Assembly: GCA_036555745.1 (NCBI GenBank)
Contig: DATBKV010000173.1
Location: forward strand, 1 to 6,874
Source: VAZQ01 sp036555745
Lineage (GTDB): Bacteria; Pseudomonadota; Alphaproteobacteria; Rhizobiales; Xanthobacteraceae
Length of the DNA stretch: 6,874 nt
Reading direction: 5' to 3'
The notes below the pieces were generated by a model that was not told where the DNA came from, did no database searches, and saw only the letters and a list, made by a program, of their open reading frames with translations. Numbering within the stretch: the stretch's first letter is position 1; each line of letters begins with the position of its first letter. Positions 1 through 5,738 of this stretch are shown here, piece after piece. A program made the position numbers and the translations under genes.

Positions 1-1
1 C

Positions 2-2842
2 TGCAACATGCTGTGGAAGCTCTTGCGCGACATGCCCGAGGACAACCGGCCGACGCATCTGGCCATTGTCTTCGACAAGTCGGAAGTAACCTTCCGCAAC
101 AAGCTCTATCCCGACTACAAGGCGCACCGGCCGCCGGCACCCGATGACCTGATCCCGCAATTCGCGTTCATCCGCGAGGCGGTGCACGCCTTCGACCTGC
201 CCTGCCTGGAGCAGGACGGTTTCGAGGCCGACGATCTGATCGCGACCTATGCGCGGCAGGCCTGCGAGCGCGGGGCCTCGACCACGATCGTCTCATCCGA
301 CAAGGACTTGATGCAGCTCGTGACCGACAAGGTCACCATGTACGATACGATGAAGGACCGCCGCATCGGCATTCCCGAGGTGGTGGAGAAATTCGGCGTG
401 CCGCCGGAGAAGGTGGTCGAGGTGCAGGCGCTCGCGGGTGATTCCACCGACAACGTGCCGGGCGTGCCCGGCATTGGCGTCAAGACCGCGGCGCAGCTGA
501 TCGTCGAATATGGCGATCTCGAGCAGCTTCTGAAGCGCGCCGGCGAGATCAAGCAGCCGAAGCGGCGCGAGGCGCTGATCGAGAATGCCGAGAAAGCGCG
601 GATTTCGCGCCAGCTCGTCTTGCTTGACGACAAAGTCAAGCTCGACGTACCGCTGGACGATCTTGTCGTGCAGGAACCCGACGCGCGCAAGCTGGTCGCG
701 TTTCTGAAGGCGATGGAGTTTTCCTCGCTCACCAGGCGCGTCGCCGAATATTCGCAGATCAACCCTTCCGAGATTGATGCGGCGATGCCGTTGTCGTCTC
801 CTGCGCAAGCGGCGGGCGAGGCTTCCGATGCCGCCACCTCGCCGCCCTCCGTCAAGGGTGGAGGCAGCGCACCGGTCAAAGCGGGCGAACCGAAGGCCGG
901 AGCCGACAAGGCGGACAAGGCCGCGAGCCCCAAGGGCACGCCACTCTCGTTCGCGGCCGCGCGCGCCGAAGCGGCGCGGAAGCTGCCGATCGATCGCACG
1001 AAATACCAGACCATCCGCACGCTCGACGAATTGAAAGCCCTGCTCACGCGCGCCCGCGACGAAGGCCAATTTGCGATCGAAGCGAAAGCGAGCTCGATCG
1101 ATCCGATGCAGGCCGAGATCTGTGGCATTGCGCTCGCGCTGGCGCCCAACGATGCATGCTATGTGCCGCTGGCGCACAAGCAGTCCGGCGACGGCGTCGG
1201 CCTGTTCGACGCCGGGCTCGCCCCGGACCAGATCAAGCAGAGCGACGCGCTTGAAGCGCTGCGGCCGCTCCTGGAATCAGCCGGCATTCTCAAGATCGGC
1301 TTCAACATCAAGTTCAATGCGGTGATGTTCGCGCAGGCCGGCATCCTCATCCGCAATTACGACGACGCACAGCTCATGAGCTACGCGCTCGACGCCGGCC
1401 GCAATGCCCACGGCCTCGACGCGTTGGCCGAGCGCTGGCTCGGCCACGCCACGCTCACCCATGGCGAGTTGACCGGCAGCGGCAAGAATAAGCTTACGTT
1501 CGATCAGGTCGCGATCGACCGCGCGACAGCTTATTCAGCCGAGGACGCGGACGTGATCTTGAGGCTGTGGCGCGTGCTGAAGCCGCGCCTTGTCGCCGAA
1601 CGCATGACCGCCGTCTATGAGACGCTGGAGCGGCCGCTGGTCGTTGTGCTGGCGCGCATGGAGCGGCGTGGCATTTCGATCGACCGGCAGGTGCTGTCGC
1701 GCCTGTCGGGCGATTTCGCGCAGACGGCTGCCCGGGTGGAAGCCGAGCTTCAGGAACTCGCGGGCGAGCCGATCAATGTCGGCAGTCCCAAGCAGATCGG
1801 CGACATTCTGTTCGGCAAGATGGGGCTTCCCGGCGGCACCAAGACCAAGACCGGCGCGTGGTCGACCTCGGCGCAGGTGCTCGACGATCTCGCCGAGCAG
1901 GGCCACGAATTCCCGAAAAAGATCCTGGAATGGCGTCAGGTCTCGAAGCTGAAGTCAACCTATACCGACGCACTGCCGACCTATGTCAATCCGCAGACTC
2001 ATCGCGTGCACACGACTTATGCGCTGGCGGCGACCACGACCGGGCGGCTGTCGTCGAACGAGCCGAACCTGCAGAACATCCCCATTCGCACCGAGGACGG
2101 CCGCAAGATCCGCCGCGCCTTCATCGCAACCCCCGGCCACAAGCTGGTGTCGGCGGATTACTCGCAGATCGAGCTCAGGCTGCTGGCCGAGATCGCGGAT
2201 ATCCCCGTGCTGAAACAGGCCTTCCGCGACGGGCTCGACATTCACGCGATGACCGCGTCCGAAATGTTCGGCGTGCCGATCAAGAACATGCCGAGCGAGG
2301 TGCGGCGGCGCGCGAAGGCGATCAATTTCGGCATCATCTACGGCATCTCCGCATTCGGCCTTGCCAACCAGCTCGGCATCGCGCGCGAAGAGGCTTCCGC
2401 CTATATCAGGAAATACTTCGAGCGCTTTCCCGGCATCCGCGCGTATATGGACGAGACCAAGGAGTTCTGCCGCAGGAACGGCTATGTCACCACGCTGTTC
2501 GGCCGCAAATGCTATTACCCCGAGATCAAGGCTTCCAATGCCTCGGTCCGTTCCTTCAACGAGCGCGCCGCGATCAACGCGCGCCTGCAGGGTTCGGCGG
2601 CCGACATAATCCGCCGCGCCATGATCCGGATGGAAGACGCGCTGACCGCGAAGCAGCTGTCCGCGCGGATGCTCTTGCAGGTGCATGACGAACTGATCTT
2701 CGAGGTGCCCGACGATGAGGTCGCGGCGACATTGCCGGTTGTGCAGCATGTGATGCAGGACGCGCCCTTCCCGGCCGTCGTGCTCTCCGTGCCGCTGCAT
2801 GTCGACGCACGCGCGGCGAACAACTGGGACGAGGCGCATTAG
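2..2842 (+). CDS. polA: DNA polymerase I, 5'-truncated by the window edge
   Basis: Family A DNA polymerase, acting in Okazaki-fragment processing and repair synthesis in the cytoplasm. The frame is open to the left edge (Cys-Asn before the Met at 8), and this Met matches an internal 'NML' of the family, so it is not the start; about 45-60 residues are missing, including the first nuclease Asp (E. coli Asp13). Numbering from Met at 8: the 5'-3' nuclease is residues 1 to about 240 (E73/D75/D76, D98/D100, D145/D148, then the helix-hairpin-helix GVPGIG). An Ala/Pro/Lys-rich linker spans about 258-315. The 3'-5' exonuclease domain is about 335-525, with metal-site residues replaced (E358, K360, N437; Y509 and D513 kept). 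The polymerase domain has motif A DYSQIELR (D717, E722), motif B (R766, K770, F774, Y778) and motif C HDE (D894). The polymerase active site is complete. The gene ends with TAG and converges on the next gene. Confidence 0.97.
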   Translation, partial: CNMLWKLLRDMPEDNRPTHLAIVFDKSEVTFRNKLYPDYKAHRPPAPDDLIPQFAFIREAVHAFDLPCLEQDGFEADDLIATYARQACERGASTTIVSSDKDLMQLVTDKVTMYDTMKDRRIGIPEVVEKFGVPPEKVVEVQALAGDSTDNVPGVPGIGVKTAAQLIVEYGDLEQLLKRAGEIKQPKRREALIENAEKARISRQLVLLDDKVKLDVPLDDLVVQEPDARKLVAFLKAMEFSSLTRRVAEYSQINPSEIDAAMPLSSPAQAAGEASDAATSPPSVKGGGSAPVKAGEPKAGADKADKAASPKGTPLSFAAARAEAARKLPIDRTKYQTIRTLDELKALLTRARDEGQFAIEAKASSIDPMQAEICGIALALAPNDACYVPLAHKQSGDGVGLFDAGLAPDQIKQSDALEALRPLLESAGILKIGFNIKFNAVMFAQAGILIRNYDDAQLMSYALDAGRNAHGLDALAERWLGHATLTHGELTGSGKNKLTFDQVAIDRATAYSAEDADVILRLWRVLKPRLVAERMTAVYETLERPLVVVLARMERRGISIDRQVLSRLSGDFAQTAARVEAELQELAGEPINVGSPKQIGDILFGKMGLPGGTKTKTGAWSTSAQVLDDLAEQGHEFPKKILEWRQVSKLKSTYTDALPTYVNPQTHRVHTTYALAATTTGRLSSNEPNLQNIPIRTEDGRKIRRAFIATPGHKLVSADYSQIELRLLAEIADIPVLKQAFRDGLDIHAMTASEMFGVPIKNMPSEVRRRAKAINFGIIYGISAFGLANQLGIAREEASAYIRKYFERFPGIRAYMDETKEFCRRNGYVTTLFGRKCYYPEIKASNASVRSFNERAAINARLQGSAADIIRRAMIRMEDALTAKQLSARMLLQVHDELIFEVPDDEVAATLPVVQHVMQDAPFPAVVLSVPLHVDARAANNWDEAH

Positions 2843-2850
2843 TTCGAGCT

Positions 2851-2869
2851 CGAGCCCCGCAAGGGCTCG
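2851..2869. terminator. GC-rich stem-loop between convergent polA and GST genes
   Basis: CGAGCCC at 2851-2857 pairs perfectly with GGGCTCG at 2863-2869 around a five-base loop (CGCAA). The stem starts 9 bases after the polA stop and lies 34 bases beyond the GST stop on the other strand. The position suits a bidirectional terminator, but neither strand has a T-run after the stem, so it may only stabilise 3' ends or assist Rho-dependent termination. The structure is seen; the function is inferred. Confidence 0.4.
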
Positions 2870-2903
2870 GCAAGGGAGTCGCTCGGCGCGACGGCGCGAC
2901 GGC

Positions 2904-3530
2904 TCAATCCAATTTCGCTTCCATGCCGCGCTTGACGCCGGGGCGCGCCATCAGTGCGTCGTACCAGCGTTTGACGTTGGGGAAATCCGCCAGCTCGACC
3001 TTGTGGCGCGGATGCCGCCAGGCCCAGCCGAGAATAGCGAAATCGGCAACCGACAGCGGCCCCGCCACGAACTCCCGATCCGCAAGGCGACGGTCGAGCA
3101 CGCCGTAGAGCCTGCGCGTCTCGGCCATGAAACGCTTCAGGCCATAGGCGCGGTCCTGCTCGTTCTCCAGCGCGATGAAATGATGCACCTGGCCCGGCAT
3201 CGGGCCGAAACCGCCCATCTGCCACATCAGCCATTCATAGACCGGGATGCGATCGATCAGCGGCCTGGGCAGGAATTTTCCTGTCTTTTCTCCGAGATAG
3301 AGCAGGATCGCGCCGGACTCGAAGATGCTGACACGCTTGCCGTCGGGGCCATCGGGATCGACGATCGCGGGTATCTTGTTATTCGGGCTGAGCGCCAGGA
3401 ATGACGGCGCCATCTGTTCGCCCTTGGTGATGTTCACGGGGATCACCTTGTAGGGCAGTTCCATTTCCTCCAGCGCGACCGAAATCTTGCGTCCGTTCGG
3501 CGTGTTCCATGTGTGAAGTTCGATGGTCAT
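2904..3530 (-). CDS. Glutathione S-transferase family protein (YfcG / nu-class-like)
   Basis: A 208-aa cytosolic glutathione transferase, full length for the family. The N-terminal thioredoxin-like domain (about 1-85) carries the TWNTPNGRK motif, where T10 and N12 match the Thr/Asn glutathione-contacting pair of E. coli YfcG instead of a catalytic Tyr or Ser. It also has N51-K52-I53 followed by the cis-Pro P54, and the E71-S72 pair that binds the gamma-glutamyl group. The all-alpha C-terminal domain (about 95-200) contains the usual 'SVADFAILGWAW' helix. Relatives are often disulfide-bond reductases acting on glutathione-linked substrates; the substrate here is unknown. The ATG at 3528-3530 is preferred to the adjacent TTG at 3531-3533 because AAGGGG (3536-3541) then lies five bases upstream. 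It is convergent with polA and divergent from pyrE, so probably monocistronic. Family assignment is firm; subclass is by motif recognition. Confidence 0.93.
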   Translation of the reverse strand: MTIELHTWNTPNGRKISVALEEMELPYKVIPVNITKGEQMAPSFLALSPNNKIPAIVDPDGPDGKRVSIFESGAILLYLGEKTGKFLPRPLIDRIPVYEWLMWQMGGFGPMPGQVHHFIALENEQDRAYGLKRFMAETRRLYGVLDRRLADREFVAGPLSVADFAILGWAWRHPRHKVELADFPNVKRWYDALMARPGVKRGMEAKLD

Positions 3531-3535
3531 CAAAA

Positions 3536-3541
3536 CCCCTT
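3536..3541 (-). promoter_or_regulatory. Shine-Dalgarno site of the GST gene
   Basis: AAGGGG on the minus strand, followed by a five-base spacer (TTTTG) and then ATG. This spacing decides the start in favour of the ATG over the in-frame TTG immediately before it. Confidence 0.6.
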
Positions 3542-3740
3542 CATCTCTCGTTCAGGCAGGCGTCTGTAGCATCATGCCGTTCGGGCGGCAAAGTGAGCGA
3601 ATTTTCGCTGCTGCCCTTGCGGCAAAGCGCGTTAGCCTTTCGTCGCTGTTGATGGGGCGCTTTCCGCGCTGGAATGTGCGCCACCCCGCCGATAAATTGC
3701 AGAAAAGCCGCTAAAAACTCTGGATAGAGAAGAGAAGACA
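3542..3740. other. Divergent intergenic region between GST and pyrE
   Basis: This spacer must hold the promoters of both divergent genes. I could not find a convincing sigma-70-type -35/-10 pair in either direction; TTGATG near 3647 followed 17 bases later by GAATGT is too weak to call. Two short stem-loops are visible: TGCCG/CGGCA at 3575-3590 and AGCGA/TCGCT at 3596-3609. A purine-rich run at 3726-3738 serves as the pyrE ribosome binding site. No pyrimidine-type attenuator with a leader peptide and a T-run is evident. No small gene is supported. Confidence 0.5.
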
Positions 3741-4304
3741 TTGTCCAAATCAGCGTCACGTGCGCGCCTTGCCGAGATTATTCGCCGCCGTTCGTTCGGC
3801 CGGGGCGAGATCACGCTGGCCTCGGGCCGCAAGAGCGATTTCTACTTCAATCTCAAGCCGACCATGCTCGACCCCGAAGGCTCGACCCTGCTTGCGGAGC
3901 TCACCTTTGAGGCGCTCAGGGAAGACCAATACGATTACATCGGCGGCCTTGAAATGGGCGCGGTGCCGCTTGCGGGCGCGATCGCGCAGATCTCCTGGAT
4001 GAAGGGCCATCCGATCGCGGCCTTCTTCGTCCGCAAGAAGCCGAAGGAACATGGCGCGCGGCTCGCGGTCGAAGGTCTGGCAAAGGGCGAGAGCCTCGAG
4101 GGCAAGCGCGTCGTCGTGGTCGAGGACGTCACCACAACCGGCGGCTCGGCGCTCAAAGCGGTGGAAGCGGTGCGCGAGGCCGGCGGCGAGGTCGCGCTGG
4201 TCCTGACCATGGTCGACCGCGAAGAAGGCGCGGGCGAAACCTTTGAGCAGGCCGGCCTTCCATTTCATTCGCTCTACAAGGCGAGCGAGTTTCTGGAGAG
4301 CTGA
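3741..4304 (+). CDS. pyrE: Orotate phosphoribosyltransferase
   Basis: Converts orotate and PRPP to orotidine 5'-monophosphate and pyrophosphate, the fifth step of de novo pyrimidine synthesis, in the cytoplasm. At 187 aa it is full length for the alphaproteobacterial form. Visible motifs are the N-terminal SGRKSDFYFNLKP segment (orotate side), the GGLEMGAVPLAG segment, the flexible catalytic loop with R98, K99, K102 and H104 (equivalent to E. coli R99/K100/K103/H105), and the PRPP-binding loop VVVVEDVTTTGGS at about 124-136 with E128-D129. The start is TTG: no ATG occurs in frame until about residue 41, which would remove essential sequence, and a purine-rich run (GAGAAG, 3727-3732, eight bases upstream) can serve as ribosome binding site. 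It is divergent from the GST gene and on the same strand as the DUF2865 gene, but the 185-bp gap with a stem-loop argues against one operon. Confidence 0.96.
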   Translation: MSKSASRARLAEIIRRRSFGRGEITLASGRKSDFYFNLKPTMLDPEGSTLLAELTFEALREDQYDYIGGLEMGAVPLAGAIAQISWMKGHPIAAFFVRKKPKEHGARLAVEGLAKGESLEGKRVVVVEDVTTTGGSALKAVEAVREAGGEVALVLTMVDREEGAGETFEQAGLPFHSLYKASEFLES

Positions 4305-4328
4305 ACACGCCGCTTGAGCTGGTCATGC

Positions 4329-4360
4329 CCGGCGAAGCCTGAGCCGGTGGCGCGCGCCGG
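4329..4360. repeat. Imperfect GC-rich inverted repeat downstream of pyrE
   Basis: CCGGCG at 4329-4334 pairs with CGCCGG at 4355-4360. CATG at 4324-4327 and again at 4364-4367 could extend the stem across an unpaired bulge. It begins 25 bases after the pyrE stop. It resembles the degenerate intergenic palindromes that are common in rhizobial genomes ('GGTCATGCCCGGC...' pattern), and could act as a weak terminator or a REP-like element. Only one copy is in this window, so its repetitive nature cannot be tested here. Confidence 0.3.
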
Positions 4361-4437
4361 ATCCATGCCTCCATGGCGAGGCGCTCACATACCGCGCTCA
4401 CCTGGCGTTTACCATCGCCCCGTATGGTGAATCCGAA

Positions 4438-4460
4438 CTTGAGGCGCCGAGCGCCTCAAG
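4438..4460 (+). promoter_or_regulatory. Perfect 10-bp stem-loop ahead of the DUF2865 gene
   Basis: CTTGAGGCGC (4438-4447) pairs perfectly with GCGCCTCAAG (4451-4460) around a CGA loop. It lies 30 bases before the TTG start of the next gene and 134 bases after pyrE. No T-run follows, so a standard intrinsic terminator is unlikely. The 3' arm runs directly into GAGGTG, creating a strong Shine-Dalgarno-like AAGGAGG (4458-4464) whose first bases would be in the stem. It could be a pyrE transcript end, a leader structure or an operator-like dyad; the sequence does not decide. Confidence 0.45.
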
Positions 4461-4489
4461 GAGGTGCGTTCGCCTGGGTGGAGTAAGCG

Positions 4490-5284
4490 TTGCGTCAAGA
4501 GTTGCCTTTTCCGCGCAAGCGGCGCCGCTTGACGCTTGCTGCCGCCACCGCCGCCGCGCCCCTGATGCTCGCGCCGGCTACGGTCTCCGCCGAGAACCTG
4601 CTCTATTTCTTCTTTGGCGGCCCACAAAAAACCCGACAGAACCGCGCTCCGGCGCTGGCGAATTTCCTTGCCGACCCCTTTGGCCTCAATCCACAGCCCG
4701 CGCCGGCTCCCCGCACTTCGGTCGCAAGCTCGGGGCCAGCCTTTTGCGTGCGAAGCTGCGACGGAAAGTATTTTCCGCTGATGCGCGGCGGCACCTCGCC
4801 GGCACAGATTTGCCAGGCCTTTTGTCCCGCGAGCCCGACCAGGGTTTTCTTCGGCTCCCACATCGACAGCGCCTATGCCTCAAACGGCGAGCGCTACGCC
4901 GACAGCGAGAACGCCTTCGTCTACCGCAAGGAGCTGCGCGCCGACTGCACCTGCAACGGCCGCAATCCGGCGGGACTTGCGCCGGTCGATATTGCGCTCG
5001 ACTCCTCGCTCCGTCCGGGCGACGTGGTTGCCACCACCGACGGGCCTCTCGCCTATTCCGGCGTCCGCACGGGCAGCAGCTGGACCGTGGAATTCACGCC
5101 GATCGCGTCCTACCCCGGACTGACCGCCGACATCCGCGCGCGGCTGAATGAAATGAAGGTCGTCCCCGTTCGGGCAGACATGGTCGCAAACGACGCGCCG
5201 CTTTCGGATGTGACGTCGAGTGTCGCGCCGATCAGCACGACACCGAGGGTGCCGACGCGAGACAAGCGCGCGGAGGCGGAGTGA
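4490..5284 (+). CDS. Secreted DUF2865 domain-containing protein
   Basis: A 264-aa protein of unknown function, recognised as a DUF2865 protein, a family I know from rhizobial-group Alphaproteobacteria. A basic n-region (RKRRR, 9-13), an Ala/Leu-rich core (about 14-30) and a likely cleavage site after TVSA (34) indicate export to the periplasm or outside. After a Pro-rich spacer the conserved domain starts with FCVRSCDGKYFPL. Six cysteines lie in three close pairs: C86/C90, C108/C112 (QICQAFCPA) and C153/C155 (DCTC), which suggests disulfides or metal binding. The segment YADSENAFVYRKEL (about 138-151) is typical of the family. The C-terminal ~50 residues are low-complexity. The start is TTG, with TAA in frame two codons upstream and GGAG (4480-4483) six bases before it. 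It is convergent with the next gene, only 8 bp away. Family call is good; no molecular function can be given. Confidence 0.85.
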   Translation: MRQELPFPRKRRRLTLAAATAAAPLMLAPATVSAENLLYFFFGGPQKTRQNRAPALANFLADPFGLNPQPAPAPRTSVASSGPAFCVRSCDGKYFPLMRGGTSPAQICQAFCPASPTRVFFGSHIDSAYASNGERYADSENAFVYRKELRADCTCNGRNPAGLAPVDIALDSSLRPGDVVATTDGPLAYSGVRTGSSWTVEFTPIASYPGLTADIRARLNEMKVVPVRADMVANDAPLSDVTSSVAPISTTPRVPTRDKRAEAE

Positions 5285-5294
5285 CCGCCGCCTC
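5273..5294. terminator. Stem-loop spanning two convergent stop codons
   Basis: GAGGCGG (5273-5279) pairs with CCGCCTC (5288-5294) around an eight-base loop. An alternative is GGCGG/CCGCC (5275-5279 / 5285-5289). The DUF2865 stop TGA (5282-5284) is in the loop, and the 143-aa gene's stop (complement of 5293-5295) is at the base of the 3' arm. Neither strand has a T-run. A shared transcript-end structure is plausible for genes only 8 bp apart, but this is inference. Confidence 0.35.
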
Positions 5295-5724
5295 ACCGCC
5301 CGACGATCACGCCGATCACATTCGGCGCCGCGAGATATTTCTCCTCGATCGCGGCGCGCGCGGCGGCGCGGTTTTCCGGCGTGAGCAGGCCGCGCTTCTC
5401 GGCGAGGATCATCCAGCAATAACCCCACCAGTCGGTGAGCATGCCCTCGTCGTCGACGAGGTCATAGCCCCGCTCGCCGGCGAAAATGCGCGCCCTCGCC
5501 TCGTCCAGCGCGTCGAGGAAGGCGTGGTCCTCGGCCGAGAACAGCTCGTCGCAAATATCGTCGGTGGTGTAGCCCCAGATCGACATGCAGACCGCGTTGA
5601 ACTCGCGGTCGATCGCATCGTCGTCAATCATGCGATGGCGCGAGGCCCGATGCAGCCGCGACAGCGTCCGCGCGAAGTCGGCGATCCGGGTCAGGGCGAA
5701 TTGGTCGAAGGCGATAGTGGACAT
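5293..5724 (-). CDS. Conserved-looking hypothetical protein, 143 aa
   Basis: I do not recognise a named family. The protein is soluble, with no signal peptide or membrane segment, and appears mostly helical. It has acidic stretches (MIDDDAIDREF at about 32-42; ELFSAEDHAFLDALDE at about 60-75) and a Trp-rich motif, LTDWWGYCWMILAEKRGLL, at about 96-114. The C-terminus has an AARAAIEEKYL helix. A real gene is supported by a good ribosome binding site (GAGG, 5730-5733, five bases before ATG), tight convergent packing against the DUF2865 gene, and codon use like its neighbours. An IS630-type element sits directly upstream, with the transposase on the same strand ending 10 bp before this ATG. The native promoter has therefore been displaced, while the coding region and ribosome binding site remain intact. 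Confidence 0.75.
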   Translation of the reverse strand: MSTIAFDQFALTRIADFARTLSRLHRASRHRMIDDDAIDREFNAVCMSIWGYTTDDICDELFSAEDHAFLDALDEARARIFAGERGYDLVDDEGMLTDWWGYCWMILAEKRGLLTPENRAAARAAIEEKYLAAPNVIGVIVGR

Positions 5725-5729
5725 GTAGT

Positions 5730-5733
5730 CCTC
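5730..5733 (-). promoter_or_regulatory. Shine-Dalgarno site preserved at the IS junction
   Basis: On the minus strand the junction reads CTAGCGAGGACTACATG. GAGG is five bases from the ATG and only two bases from the CTAG insertion target, so the insertion spared translation initiation. Confidence 0.7.
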
Positions 5734-5734
5734 G

Positions 5735-5738
5735 CTAG
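5735..5738. other. IS insertion target CTAG, left copy
   Basis: CTAG at 5735-5738, matched by CTAG at 6871-6874. IS630-family elements insert at TA and duplicate it. Here the duplicated TA would be 5736-5737 and 6872-6873, with the element's terminal G and C completing each CTAG. Confidence 0.75.

Noticed and set aside
247..1177. Two long open frames on the minus strand inside polA (about 300 aa each)
   Set aside because: They lie opposite a well-conserved PolA reading frame, have Arg/Ser/Ala-rich or otherwise non-family composition, and show no ribosome binding site; long antisense frames are expected in high-GC DNA.
1858..2839. Open frames of 276 aa (+, other frame) and 294 aa (-) over the polymerase domain of polA
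   Set aside because: Shadows of the conserved polymerase motifs in other frames; composition is Arg/His-rich and no domain is recognisable.
2799..3404. 201-aa plus-strand frame opposite the GST gene
   Set aside because: The GST frame has all family motifs; this one overlaps the end of polA, has no domain and no sensible start site.
3640..3740. Possible pyrimidine-sensitive attenuator or promoter before pyrE
   Set aside because: There is no leader peptide followed by a GC stem and T-run as in enterobacterial pyrE, and no convincing -35/-10 pair could be read by eye.
3756..4268. 170-aa minus-strand frame opposite pyrE
   Set aside because: Antisense shadow of a clearly conserved pyrE; no recognisable features.
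4409..4883. Minus-strand frames over the DUF2865 gene and its leader
   Set aside because: The forward frame has a signal peptide, a conserved domain and a ribosome binding site; the reverse frames have none of these.
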